DNA of 64,000 nt, taken from Gremmenia infestans (lineage: Eukaryota > Ascomycota > Leotiomycetes > Helotiales > Hamatocanthoscyphaceae). The stretch spans positions 868,001 through 932,000 of the forward strand of contig JAFEVB010000007.1 of assembly GCA_032629725.1 (NCBI GenBank), read 5' to 3'. The notes beneath the pieces were generated by a model. That model ran no database searches. It was not told the DNA's origin and was given only the letters and a program-made list of their open reading frames with translations. Shown here piece after piece: positions 21,812 to 35,392 of this stretch. A program made the translations under genes and the position numbers. Positions within the stretch are counted from its first letter, which is position 1; every line of letters starts with the position of its first letter.

Positions 21812-24800
21812 ACGACTTAGCTCCCAACGAACGCCAAGGGACTCTTTACTCCACTGAATACCTTACCCTATGTCCCCAGAGTTCCCTTAGAATAATGCGA
21901 GTCTGGATTTCACGAACCTTGACTGAATATCTACGCCCTTTTCCTACGTATATGTCGGGGTTGGAAGGGAAGATAGCATTGATACGGTGTCCTGGACGTA
22001 TGCCACAATAGATTGGTCGGGTCAGGCTCTCCTTTCCAAGAACACATTGTACAATACACGCATTTGCGTCTGAACCTGATTTCTAGAAATCCGAATGATG
22101 ATGCCAGAAATGTACAAATTCTTTTGCCCTGAAGCACCCAGGTTTCAAATACCAGAAAATCAATACTCCTATTTAGAAATCCTTCCGTACAGGCAAGTGC
22201 TGCCAATTATGTTTCCAAAAACAGGAACTTGCGGGATATTAAGTGATATTGCACTTTTATATGGTGTTTGGTTCCTACTCCTATACATTTCAACCCAACC
22301 ATAAACAGCAAAGAGCGCCTAATAAACAATGGACAAACCTCCGCAAATGCAATCTCAAATCCACCCTCTCATTCCCCTCTATAACACAACAATTTCTTCC
22401 ATCGCCATTCAAGCTAGCCCCTCCATGGCATTTCAATTTAGTAGCCGGCCTTGCTTCTATGGCACGCAGCTTTTTTCTTTTTTTTTACATATTTGGAAGC
22501 CCGAGGATAACGTGGAATTTAGTAGTCAGAGGAAAGGAACTAAAGTCTTTCTCTCTAGGCACAATTCACAATTCACACCTCCCGACAATTTCTTAATCTT
22601 TCCTTTTAGCACGAATGAGCACGGGCACGGGCACGAGCACTAGGAGATCAAAGCAAGCTGGATTGTCCTATAGTTAATAGCAGCATATGAAAAAGGTAAC
22701 ACGGGCTCTTTCGCCATGATAGGTATTGTGCCATTGTGTGAAAGGATGCATTAAAGGTACATTGAGTGTAGCCAGAAGTTCTGACCAAGTAGATCAACCA
22801 ACAAAGTTAATACCTTTCACCCAGTCAAGCCCTCTTATCCATTCCGGTCTATTCGTCCATCTAGTATATATACTAACTCCTTATAGGAAGCTTAAGATTC
22901 GATAGAAGAAAGGTTAATAAGCAATCCAGATGTTCAGCCAGACACCAGGAAGCATATGCATGTTATAAAATTCGGTATACTTGGTTGAGAAAAATTAATG
23001 CAGACTTTCATCTGGTATGGCAGTCTAAGTGGCGCTCGCTGTATATTGTTTCCCTGGGATTAAGTCCTGTTCGTACCATTTATGTATGTCATGCTGTCAA
23101 AATCATCTTTGCTGTCAAGGAAACTGGATCTCCATCTCGTGACGTAAGTTGAAAGCTTTTGGATTCTTAACTTGTGATTCTAATTGTAATCCAAGGAATA
23201 AAGATGATCATCAACTAGTCGTCGTAAAGCTTTTTCAGAAAAGAACTTGGAACCATATATTTGCAGCTTGCTGCACAGCTTGCTGCACAGCTGGGTGACA
23301 TTACAGCGCCACATGCTTCTCTTAAGCTCTTGTCTTGTTCTAGTATGCAAGCGGCGCTGAATATATAGCGTTGCATCTTCCCTATTACTTCCGTATGTTT
23401 AGCAGCTAGCTTACTTGCTATAGATTGATCGACATTGAAAGACTTGCAGGCCCTTTTTGTGATGCATCCGTAGTCTTATGAAATGAGAGCTATATGTATA
23501 GTGCCGGCACCCACGTCTATTATCTGATAGGCTGCCTTTTCTTTATGGAATTAAAAGTTCACGTGTATTTCTGGATTTGAAAGCTACCTGCATTACTTGG
23601 GGGGGGGGCCTAGACTCATTCTTCAAATGACCTAGAAGATGCGGATACGAGGATACTTTGCTTGGAAATTTAAACCTATGCTAGGAAAACGGCCACGGGC
23701 TTTTGTTATTTTTCTACGTACAGCACAAATCCCACCCATTCCGAAAGGAACAAGCTCGCAGGACATCATTTCTTCATAAGTCTAATAAAGTTTCCACAAA
23801 TTTCAGGGGCTTTAACGTATCCTACCCAATGACTTTATATATAAATTAGGACGTAGAGGAATTGTGCATGTGGGAAAATAAAGCTTGTCGGAGATACCTG
23901 GAGACACCTGTGGGATCCTACAAGTCGAGCTCCTAGAAGCTTGTATGCCGTGTCTCATACTCACCATCTGTTCTGCACTGTATGTGTTAATGAAGAATTT
24001 CTACCAGTTGAGCCGTATATATGTATTAGTGACCGAGAAAACTAACTTGACAGCAGCTACTCCCCTGAACGTTCGCGGCTTTTGACAGGAAGTTGCATGA
24101 GTATTTCTCCTCGTGATTGGCAGAAGTCTAATGGGAATCAGTAATAATCAAGAACCACTATTTCCGCTGAGATGGGAAAACGTATGCTGAAACTTGTGGA
24201 ATGTGTTGCCAGACGGCCAGAGTGTACATTTGATCATAGGAGGACAACGGTCTAGGCACGTGTTCATTTCAACTACAGATGGAGGAGGGGGTTATTTATA
24301 AAGTAGCTTGGAGAATCTATCATTTGGAAGGAATGATTTCTTAAGGGTTTTTAACCAGGCGAGAACTTGAAATTTTGATACTCAAAATACTGGATTCTCT
24401 CTATATCTTGATGAAGACGTACCTAATGCAAGGAGTTCGTAAGCTAGTAGCCAGGAAACTTCAAAACATTAGCAAAGTAAAAGTTTAGTTTCCTCGAGGC
24501 GGAAGTGCTGGAGATTGACAACTAGGTGAGATATAACAACCTACGTATAGTTTCAAGATAAGGTAGCAATGACGAACTAAAATTCCATGGGCGACGGGCG
24601 TTGTAAAATCAGCTTACTTTCTTGCCTCGACTTGCTGCTAAATTTACACATGCACCTGGAGGATCTTGAAGCGGGCAAAGTGGGAATCCAAATGCAAATC
24701 TTGTAAGCCCGTAGCTAGCTAGCTGCTCATTCAAGTTTCATGCCAGCTTGTGAGAAAGAGCGATGCAGATATTGTATTAGCGATTACAATCATGCTTGGC

Positions 24801-27109
24801 AGCAGTTTATAAGACCCGTAAATTCTACAATGACTTGTCTTTTGATTAGGAACTCGACAGTACTCGCAACCACCAGCAGGAGGCAAACAAGCTTCTAGTT
24901 TGAACCTAGGACATAGAAATCAGACATTAGATCAGTGAAGCAAAATTTTGACTTCCCGAGTTCCCTTAAGATAGAGGTATGCTCTTAGCATTGTGAATTC
25001 GTGGGTATGAAGGAAACAGTAGGCTGACTGTAACGATTAACGTGACAGCAATTGCATTACCTCTAAACAAGCCCCTATACGCTTCATAATCCCAGTAGTT
25101 CCAGCGTTACGGAAGCCAACCAAACACTCACAAACACAATAGCACAAATGTGATGAATGACACTCTCATCTTCCAAACACGATCCCTCCATCAGTTCTCG
25201 GGTCGCATTTCTCGAAGTCTAAGAAGACTGCGTAGGGCCAACGTTTCAAGTACTCAACTACAGTCCAGTTCCCCGCCTCTTTTAAGAATAAGAAGAGGAA
25301 ATAAAATACCTACTCAATCGAGTCAAAAAGGTGACATTATATATATTCCGTGAGTTTCCATACCTTTAATCAGCAACCTAAAAGAACGATATCCTGAGCA
25401 GGATTGCATTGGAGCTGGGAGTAATTATTTGGAAACCACCTGAAAAAAGGCATATTATATTCGTCTTCTGCTTTTCCGAACCAGACTCTCCATCTATCTT
25501 CGAAAACGCATAAAATCCCAAGCTAACAAAGAAGTACTGTACCAGATAGCTGTCATATACGGCCAAAATAGATTGACAGCAAATCCTCCACAAACGAATT
25601 TGCCTTCATTCACTTGGGGTGGTATTCTTGCATCTTCTCGTTCAGATCTTTTGTCTGCTCCAGCTCAAGGCGGCCTGCTGGGCTCGTGACATTTCGCAAC
25701 CTCCGTTCCAGATTGAGCGGTACAGTCTGCTCATCGCTCTTCCTCTGTTGGAAATGGGTATGAATGATGACCGCAATCTAAAATGCAGCCCGACTAGATT
25801 CGTTATATATTAGTACACAAAGGAAATGTCAATCAAGGAACACCGACTCAGACTAGAGCAAAGTAGAGTATAAAAAGAAGGATCTTATGTTAGAACTCGC
25901 AGAAATATTATCTCCTGCTGGGCAAGCTGTAGGACCTAAGCGGTTTTTGTCAGTTCTAAATCATCACCCACCACGGATCCAGTTTATATCAAAAACCTCG
26001 ATCAGCCCCAACTAGCAACTACTCAGATCAAACAGACTTCCAATCGATCGCACACTTGCGAGTTTCGATTCCCAAGTCAACAAGTAGGCAAGCAAAGACT
26101 ACTTAATCCCCCTCCCCTGCAGTACATACAGTACGCAATAACCCACACCACCACTCCTGCTTCCATGGTCGATCTATCGTCCACTCCACACCACCCCCCT
26201 CATCCTCAAGAAAACTCTCCATCAACGACCCACGTACCGCGCCCAGTCATCCAAGACCCACCTCATCATCATCATCATCATCATCACACTTTCCTTCCCT
26301 CCCGCTTATCATATACATATACAACCACCCCCACCATAAACCTGCTGTCAAGACCCCCTAAACATTCAATGCATTACGAAATTCCTGCTATCGGAGGCCT
26401 CACCTTCTAAACTGTACGCTGCCGTGCGATGAATTTCCCTCAGTCTCCGAAACCGTCTGCTTGACCCTACTATATGCATCTTAGAGTACCTACCTAGTTC
26501 CTCATACTTAAAATCAGGAGTTTCTATGCACGGCTGTTTTGACCGATCGAGTCCATCGGTGACACTTAAAGCGTATCATATAAATGCATACATGCAACTA
26601 AACCTCTTCCTTTATATCTATCCCTTCCCTTTTCAAAGATAAAGAAACTTAAGGAAAAGCTGGCATGAAATGATGAGAGATGGAATTTGAAATTATATAA
26701 CATATAAGGTAAAACTTGCTTTCTTGCCCCAGACTGACTGACTGGCTTCCAAGGCATGGATGGATGTTTTTGTATACTATTTTATTCAGACTCGTCGTAT
26801 TTTATACATACATTTCCCTAAACGTAGGTTTGTACGCACACTTGTTCTCCTTCAGCGCACGGCCCACAAGTCATATACACCTGGAAAAGGAGAAGTGAAT
26901 TCGATCGATTATTGCCATCCGATTCGCGCCGCTGACCAAATCAACGCCCATTGTATGCCCGCGCTAATACGCAAATTCAAATTCAAATTCAATATCAAAA
27001 CCAACGCTTTCCATCGCCCTGGTTGTGCTGCGCTCACTCGACGCTATGATAAACTCTTTCTCACTCCATACTATACTCGCTCTGTCGTAATATTATCCCT
27101 TGGCAAATG
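21812..27109. other. 5.3-kb gene desert downstream of sreA
   Basis: No supportable protein gene on either strand and no recognisable tRNA. Codon-poor, stop-rich sequence dominates. Small features are an 11-bp tandem repeat (CTTGCTGCACA, 23273-23294), a run of nine G (23600-23608), a CATCAT tract (26264-26286) and a GTACCTACCTAG motif (26487-26498). The left part holds the 3' UTR of the Tvp15-like gene. Long non-coding transcripts cannot be excluded from sequence alone. Confidence 0.55.
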
Positions 27110-28961
27110 TCACTCCCCCATCCCCAATTCCGCCAACTCCCTCTCCTTCGCCTTCAGCGCCTCCCTCATCCTCTCCGCTTCTCTCTGCAACATCTCCCTC
27201 CTCTCAACCTTCGCCCTGTCGTTTTCGCTCTGCGCACTGCTTGCGGGACTCGTAGCAAAACTACTCATAGCTGGACTGTTGACGGGCGGATACTGAACGG
27301 ATATGCGGGATTCGGGATCGGGATACTCTGCGCTGCCCGGATTGAGGATGGATTTTATGGAGGAGAGACGATTGGGTTCTGAAGGGTTGATGGATGGTTG
27401 GGTTGGTTGGGCTTGGTGTTGGGGATCGATTTCGGTGGTGGAGAAAGAGCGTTTTCGGGAGGGAGAGAGGAAGGAATTGGGTGATAGTGACGGGCGAACT
27501 TGCGTGGGAGATGGGTAGGATGTCATCGGCGGTAGTCTGTTATCATTGTTTAACGATTCAAGGTTTTCATGTGTGTAGCCTTGATTCGACGTTGATGCAT
27601 AGGCAGTGAGGTCCGAGGATGGCATCTGTTGGCCATTTTTACTGCGGATGGGGGTTGGTTGGGGAAGCTGATTTCGATGTTCCCGCATGAAGCCTAGATT
27701 TATTGAACCGTCAGGGTTGGTGCTTCCGCGGAGATCTGGGCTATCTGGGGATCTTCTATCAGATTCAGGGGAACCGGCTGAATTTGCATCGATAAGAGAT
27801 GCTTGAGTCCCTTGAACGGCTGGTACAACACGTTTCCGACGCTTTATAACTGACTTCTTCATTGTCACAGGACGGTGAACGCCGTGCAACTTATAGTACA
27901 GCCCTGATAATGTTAGCAACGAAAGAGCAACGCCACATGTATACATACCACAAGCATTACATATTGTATGCCCGCTTTCATCCCTTCGCCATAATGGAGT
28001 AATTGTCGTTCCACAGTTTTGGCAGGCCACAACAACTGTTGTATTTTGAGCTTGTAAATCAAGAGCAGCTACATCCACAGGCGATGGTGCGTCGATGGGC
28101 TGGTCGTCTTGTGGTTGAGAAGCTGCATTGTTCGATTGCCTGTCCTGGGACATTGTAAAATGCGCGCTTTTGGATACCCTATTGTTGAAAGCAGGGCAAC
28201 CACTACAGCCTTGAGCTCCACCAGTACCGTTGCACTTGCCGCCTCCTGGGCATGATCCCACAGTGGTTTGATCTGCTGCTACGTAGGTGGATCCTGCCGA
28301 GGCTTGATTGCTTGGTCCTGCTCTCGCCGGTGACCCTCTTGGTTCTGGAGATCGTTGGGCCGAAGCAGGGGCTAATATCGGTGGTGGTCGCTTCAGATTA
28401 GTCGGCCGGGAAGCATTGCGAGCTTTTAAGTAAAGTCCGCATGCATTACAGATGGTAGCTCCTTGCGGAGATCTACGCCACAACGGTGTCCTGCTAGTTC
28501 CGCAATTACTGTTAAATGTTAGCAGACTTTCGGTGGGAAGCCAGAAGTATTTACCTGCAGACTTGTCCATTGGGAACAGCGTCTGATTGTGACGAGACAG
28601 GAGGGTAAGATTGAGAAAGTTCTCGTTCATGTCGTTCTAAAGAGTTTGACCGAGGGGTGACTTGGCGCAACCGGTCCATGGAAGGACTTGACGGATCCGG
28701 ACTATTAGCTTCCTTACTTTGTGATGGGCTATTGGAAGTACTATGCTCATTTTCGTCCCGTTTTGTTGTTCCTTGCGCATGTCCGATTAAGTGCTGAGCA
28801 AGCTCGATGTCCTCCTTGGATGGATCTCTTGAAGGTAACGCAGATCGGACAGGAAAAGTTTCTTCCCTCCGCCGTTGCGGTGACACCCTATTATTCATAC
28901 CGCCGTGTGGGTGATCCGACATAAAGCCAGTCACTAGATGTTGTTCAAGCACAATGCACAT
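27110..28961 (-). CDS. sreA: GATA-type iron/siderophore repressor, SreA/Sre1/Urbs1 family
   Basis: A nuclear repressor of siderophore synthesis and iron uptake when iron is sufficient. Exons 28961-28555, 28508-27949 and 27903-27110 give 586 aa. Two GATA fingers are present, each C-x2-C-x17-C-x2-C: CSNCGTSRTPLWRR to CNACGLYLKARN, and CQNCGTTITPLWRR to CNACGLYYKLHG. Between them lies the Cys-rich region CPGGGKCNGTGGAQGC with SGCP, the hallmark of the iron-sensing subgroup, which separates it from AreA or NsdD. Introns cut both fingers: intron 1 after the first Cys of finger 1, intron 2 at CNACG-LYYK. The C-terminus ends in a coiled coil (REMLQREAERMREALKAKER), as in Sre proteins. An in-frame ATG at 28922 (MSDHPHGG) is an alternative start. 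It stands alone in a large non-coding region. Confidence 0.92.
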
Positions 28962-31900
28962 TAGCCTTGCTGCTGTGTAGGGTTCGAAAAAGTGAGGATT
29001 GGCCGGGTGTTATTGAACATGCATTGGAAAGGATGTCGATGGAGAGCTGATCCCGAGGAATTATTCTGAAGCAGAATATACTCAAGTGTAGTAAGCGATG
29101 CCAGGGAAGCGCAACACAGTTGGCAAGTATAAAGCCAAATGTCAGTGTAAAGAGTTCACAGAAGGCCTAGAAAGCTTTCGCAGGTTAGCTCCACTACGCT
29201 AGTGTAAGAGATATTCCAGGTGTCGATTATGCGCGGAAAAGGCGTGCTGACCAGTGAGAAGCCACGAGTATGTAATATGGCCCTGGGTAGGCAGTCGTGG
29301 AGATGTTATCAATTAGATCCAGGTGGGGGGTAGAATCAGATCATACACAAGGTTGCTCCTAGGTAAAATCAAATCGTTCTTGAATTAGAAGATATAGCAG
29401 GGTATGAGGTGATAGTGGCGGGAGAGCTGGTCTCGTGAGACTTGGTGACCTTGGGAGTGTCGGATATGGACAGACTGAGAGGCGATCAATGCTTAAAAGC
29501 AATGGACATAACCAACGGAGTGATCGAATGTTGGTATGCAGTGGCGGGTGAGATCAGATAAGACAAGCCAAGACAAGATGATGCTAGTGTATCTTCAACC
29601 AGGTATAAAGTCGCAGCTTGGGGCTGATGAAGTGGCGTTGTAAAAGCGAACCCTTGTCAAACACTGATACTGTACACACAACGGGTTTTGGACTTCCCTC
29701 GAGGTCTTAGATGTGAGGTGACGATGCTGTGTCATATAGCCAACCACCGAGGGTAGACGTCGATATGGAGATGAGGATAATTGTCTCAGGTGATATCGAG
29801 TCCGTCCTACCAAGTACCAAGCAGGGTGCCGGAGTTTCGTTCCAGAGTAGTAATTCCCTGTTGTTGTTGTTTTTTTCTTTTCGAAAAGCCAAAGAGGACA
29901 AAGAAGTAGGCGATATGACGCGATTCTGACGATCAGATCAGATCAGATCAGATGGGGATGGTAACAGCTGATTTTCAGTCGAAACTCCAAATTCTCTCCA
30001 GCTTCTGTCTCTTGCCAGATCTTGACTGGATCGTGATCTAAGGATGGCGGGGTCAAATCGGGGTCGTCTAGTGATATAGTAGTGACACGCAGGGAGCAGA
30101 GATGCGATGCTCTCGCCCCAACAAAGCACGACAGACAAGATGCTCAAATCTGGAGATGGGTGACGCGAGCGTCGCTGCCTTGAACGCTTACTTTGCTTAT
30201 GCAATATGGTGGAGTGAGATGGGATTTGGTGAGGTTCGGTGAGGTGATGTAAGGTGCGGCTCGGACTCGATGGAAACCTCTTTTTCTCCCAAATGTCGGT
30301 ATAGACAGACAGACATAAGCTGACTGGCGAGACTGGCTTGATCTGCTTTCTTTTTTTGCCTACGCTACCTTATGGGCGTATGTAGGGTTTGGTCGGGGAA
30401 GTGCAGCCGGAACGTGAGTTGTTAGCAAGCGGGGACCCAGGGCGTATGGTAGTCTGGTATAGTGCAGGGAGTCTCCACTATTTTCATCCCGAAAAGAGAT
30501 CTAAGTGGATCGCTAAACGACTGAGATCCTCGCATTACAATTACAAGCCCTGTGATTGGTGGACTGAGCTACCAAACGTACAGCCCTTGGACCTTTGGCC
30601 TTATTGGTCGCTAGCGGCTATCTGTCTTTTCAAAATGCGACGGCGTTGATCCAGAAGATTTAAGTCCTTGCAACCAATCTGATATCATTAGTGACATAGT
30701 GTACCACCGGCAAGGGGGAAGAAAATTTATGGGCAATATTTAAGAATCTTCAAAATTGGGGAATTGAAGAAAACCATGCCTTCAAACAAAAAACCCAAGG
30801 ATGAAAATACCCTCAACTCGTCAAGAAACCACCACTTTTACCGTAATGAAACTCACATTCGTTATCATGGCCGAGGTCTAGGTCTCCTGACCAGATGGGA
30901 TCCACAGATAAACCTATCACTAATTGGATCTAATATTACATTATCATATCATATCTTGATCTGCAATCCGATTACGAATCCAAGCCGAGACCAATCGAAT
31001 CGGGTCGGCAATGTCATCTCGGGTTCAGATTGCGGTTCCTTCTCAAGGGGATATGTATATATATCATCTTCCAAATACGTCTCCTTCGAATACCAAATTT
31101 GAAAGAAATGCCTCTGGCGGCACGATTTTATCCAATTTATTGATACACTTTTACTCCAATGACATTTTGATGTTTATTAAAGTTTGGAATCCGAAATGCT
31201 GACTTTCGCCAAAGGTCTTTCTAGGGGAAGTCTTCTGTCCTCTTACCCGTGGTTCCTACTTTGCTGTCATATAATACAATGTTTTTGTTGTCAAATCTAT
31301 AATTGTTTCATTCGCACTCGCACTCGCACTCGCACTCGCGCTTTCTAGATTGTGAAATTCTGCCCATAAAGTATTTTGTGGTTGCCGAAGCCGATGCTTT
31401 CATGATCGAAACACAGCAGCCATTTCAGTGACTCAGATCTCTATTCGTGAAACTTGGACTTCTGGTTTCTAGTTGCCTGTTGGCTTGAATAGATTCCCTG
31501 TCTCCCTTTCATATTCACCGTCAACTGACCTATATTCTCAAAGAACTCCTCTACTCCGTATAATTACAATCACATGTTACGTATGAACTTAAGCAGGATT
31601 CGTGAACATCACCAGAATATCTCCATTTCCACCATCAGCCACCATTAAAAACCCAACAACTCGAAGCACGCAAGATGTCATTTCCACGCAAGTCATCAAA
31701 GAAATCAATCAAGTCTTTTCCAGAATACCATCACGTTATTTCCCACTCCACAAATACCAATCAAAACATCTCCATTTCCAATAATAGTAAGGTACCTACC
31801 CACCCAGCTTCAGATATGTAGTCCCCTTCGCCCTCCCCCCCCTTTATCAAGCAAACCCACAAGCAAACCCACAATCCCCAAATTTCCACTCCGAGAACCT

Positions 31901-33539
31901 TTGTTGCACATCGCACCTCCTCGCTTGTTAGTTCCCATGCCCTTTAGTTCCTTGTCAGGTAGCGAACATCGTTTGCTTGAAAGTTTATGGTAGCGAACAT
32001 CTTAGGGGCATTAATTCGGCAAACAACTCCACTTCCACTTCCACTTCAAAATACCAACGATACCTTATGCGTTGCAGTTCGCACATGTTCGCTTATTATA
32101 GTACAGCTCCAATAGATGTGACTTGCCCCGTAGATTAGGGGTTTCAGCATTGCTACTATAGATGACTTGAAGAATTCCACGTTGTTGTATTGCTTTCCCC
32201 TTCATTGGAAGAGAGGTGTGACGTGAGCAAAGTAAGACTTTCGATCAATATACAGGCTTATAGGGATATAACTTACTTAACATTATTATCTCGATGCAGA
32301 TTATCATTACAAGTACTCTTAAAAGAGTTAGGAAACATTATTATGTTTCTTCCATTTGCGGAAAGTCAGAGTCAATTAGTTCTTGAACATAGATCGATAC
32401 CTAACTGACTTGGGTACATAATTTGGCGTACATGGTACATACCTAGGTATATAAATATTAGATTACGCCAGCACAAGGGAAGAGCAAGCGACAGTAATTT
32501 TTCAAACTGTCAGTACCGTTCGTGACTCTTTCCCCCCTTGAAATATACCAATACTCACGAACCCCAAAAGTAACCAAAATCCGCATACCGGATATATATA
32601 GGCCTAGGTCAGTGTGATGCAATCATCCATTATATCTTCCAGCTAGAGACGCTTAGATAAGCAACTAACAATCCATCACTTCGAATGCTTGATGCGATGC
32701 GATGCGATGTTATATTATATCCGACCATATTACATATACAGTAGCTTAAAAAGGTCTATAAGTTATAAGTTATAAGCTTAAGCAGCTAAGGCTTTCAAGC
32801 TGAGTCCACCCATACCCTGCTCCGGATCTCTTAAAAGGGGTCAAGTTCGTCCCTTGCCTGCTGGTGTATTACAGTACGTGCCTTAGTAAGAGATCTTATA
32901 AACAGCATTTGTTTAAGAGGAAAGGAAAGGAAAAGAAAGGGAAAGTGCAATCAACCAAGCTCACCGTTCTCTAATTTCTCCGGACTGGTCGCCATCCATC
33001 CCTTATTTATTGCCTCTTATATATACCTTAAGACAGGATACATAAACCTGAAGAAGGAAGGGCTGAGTAGAGACAAATTCCCTAAGGTAGGTACTAGTAA
33101 AACACAAATATTGACAAACTTCTACCATAACATTCACCACAACATCACACGAGCAGGAGCAGGGGCAAAACGGGGTATTTAATGACCAAATTCATTTCGT
33201 TATCTCGTGCTATCATGCTATCGTAATCGTAAAGCTCGAAAAATAACAAGGCAAAAAGAAGAAAACAATAAAGACTTTTCCGAGGCCAGCCTCTCGCTCA
33301 TCGCTAGCAGACTCTTTCTTTCCTCCACTGATCCCAGATCATGCATACATCAATCAAAATGACAAAATGAGGGAAGGAAAACTCAAAATTATTAACACAG
33401 TATAGTGCCGCCATCGTGATTTCCCCCCTGATACTATTAAATAATATCCGCAAAATGCGCCGCAAAATGCGCGCGTGTAACATAAACTTCCATGATATCC
33501 CGCCATGCGACATCGTTGGCATATCTCATAACGCGCGAT
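28962..33539. promoter_or_regulatory. 4.6-kb upstream region of sreA, gene-free
   Basis: It lies 5' to sreA on its left side and past the 3' end of the next minus-strand gene on its right. No protein gene is supportable. Features include four and a half GATCA units (29931-29953), a CACTCG tract (31313-31340), ATATATAGG-type AT-rich runs (32580-32600), and a palindromic ACATACCTAGGTAT motif at 32437-32450. It probably contains a long sreA leader and promoter; how far these extend cannot be read from sequence. Confidence 0.4.
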
Positions 33540-35392
33540 CTATCTGACTGTAATCGTTCTGCTGGTCGCACGTGTGTGACCCGCCGTGCTACCGGAAGAC
33601 TTGCTGTTGCTCTTCTTGTGGCGACTCACAGTTGCCCATCCCAAAGCAGCGTCCTCTTTCGGGAAACTAATGGCGGGTTTTGGTTCCGGCGCCAGGACTT
33701 TGACAACGGAAGCAAACGTCTTACCGAACCTGACTTCTGTCGCATTTTCATTCTCCTCTGCGTCAAGGAGGGGGTTCGGGGTCGGTTGTACCCTGCGTTT
33801 GGCTTTCTTGGGTATTTGCGGCGTTGGTATTTTCGCAGCATAGAAGTCCTCGACTGGTGCAAGTTTTTGGGGAAGAAGCGGTGCAGGTTCAACCACTATT
33901 TTCATGCCTTCGAATTCTTCGGCTATCGACATTTCTTCGTCAGCGAGGTCCTCTCTTCTCGGTGGACCCTTCTTCTGCCCTGTCGCCCAATCAAAGTCCT
34001 CTCTTGTGTTCTTGATATAATCGTAAGCCGTTTTGCCGGCCCACCTCCAGAAGCCCTCTTCTCTCATGGCAGTCTCTTCCTCCTCTCGGAAGATGATGTT
34101 TACATCTTCTTTAACGGCTGCGACAAGCTTCGTAACCAAGTCTTTGCGAGCCTTGGAGCTGACGAGAGGGTTGACGATTTCTACGTTGAGACGGAAAAAA
34201 ACCAGAGGATCGACGCCATCATACAAGTCGGAACCCATGCCTCTGTTGGGTGTGTACTTTCTGGAACCGCCACCAAAGCTCGAATGGTTGATAGGAGTGT
34301 GGAATGTCTTGATGAACTTGCGTTGACGTGGGGTCATGTCGCACGGTGCTTTAACACTGAGCGAGTCGCTTTTCTCGGTCAACACTTCGAGGTCTTCATC
34401 TTCGGTAGCCTCTTCTTCGATACTCGAGTTGTTGTCGGGTAAGAGAAGAGAGTCTGACTTGGTATAGTTGTACGTTCCTTCCCAGGCTCCTTTGCTTTCA
34501 TGGATCGTCGTGTGAATTGCTTCGCTGATGAAGTCCACCTCTTCTTGCGGGAATGCTTCGACACTTCGCCGGTCCTTCGAGGTGCTATTTCCGGACTTCT
34601 TCGCTTTCTTCCTCTCTTTTCTCGTCACCTTCTGCTCTATCGAGAATGTCTCCGAGCTTGTATCAGTGATTGTACTCGTGCTCGTCGTTGTGTAGGAATC
34701 CCAAAAAGATTCCTTGCGCGCTTTGAGCCTGTTGGATGATGAGTTGGAAGCCTCATCGAGTGCCGTTATCTGGCGGGTGATTCGCAGGATTTCCTTGTGT
34801 CGGTTGTGGTGCATTTCGTCAGAAGAATTGCATCTAAAAGGTTGTCAGTGCATGGAGGAAAGAATGTGAAATATCGGAGAACTGACCCGAAGCATTCGTG
34901 GGACTTGCCTGGAAAGGAAACATGTCAGCTAGGAGCGCAACAAAAGCGGAAAGGAACAAGCCCCCGGGACATCTACCATTGAAGTGAAGTTGCTGATGGA
35001 ATCGATAGCAGGGCTCCACATGTTTTCCAATACACGATGTCTTCGCTCGACTATCTATATAATCATTAACAACCAAGCACATGTATATGGATGAAGAAGC
35101 TTACTGTGGAGCGGAGTCTGGCACTACGTCGTGTCAGTATTGTATTTCCTGCAAAGAGCAAGAGCTGAAAAGATGGAACGGTCCGCGCCGTCGCTAACAC
35201 AGCAAACAAGGGAACAAGCGAAAGGGATTGCTTACTATTCCACAATGGTGCTCTACACAATTCAGGTCAGCAAGATTATTAAGGACGACGATGCATTGGA
35301 TGTTTCTCACCAAGACCTGGGGAATCGTCCCAGCGGAAGAGGTTCTTGCCCTTGTAAAGGCGGGTTTCAGGTGCAACGGTAGCCCAGTTCAT
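33540..35392 (-). CDS. Unrecognised protein with Cys/His-rich N-terminal exons and long disordered body
   Basis: The main exon (34825-33540) is certain as an open frame. It encodes a charged, Ser/Thr-rich protein with a basic patch (RKERKKAKKS), a probable folded block around GGSRKYTPNRGMGSDLYDG to GFWRWAGKTAYDYI, and a C-terminal FGKTFASVVKVL segment. Upstream, 34900-34878 and a segment ending at 34977 join in phase to give CIGKHVEPCYRFHQQLHF, NGKSHECFGC and NSSDEMHHNRHKE, which looks like a Cys/His metal site. Beyond that, exons at 35164-35105, 35252-35236 and a first exon at 35392-35311 (MNWATVAPETRLYKGKNLFR) are a working model only. I do not recognise the family and assign no function. 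Another annotation could start at the ATG at 34814. Confidence 0.5.

Noticed and set aside
26165..26410. Small His/Pro-rich open frame (HHHHHHHH run)
   Set aside because: It comes from a CAT microsatellite in the desert, with no homology features or splice context.
30389..30649. 86-codon open frame upstream of sreA
   Set aside because: It has ordinary start context but no motif and no partner exons; it is expected by chance in 4.6 kb.
33492..34442. A 316-codon open frame on the plus strand
   Set aside because: It lies opposite the well-supported minus-strand coding exon, has Cys/Phe/Arg-rich text typical of an antisense shadow, and no motifs.
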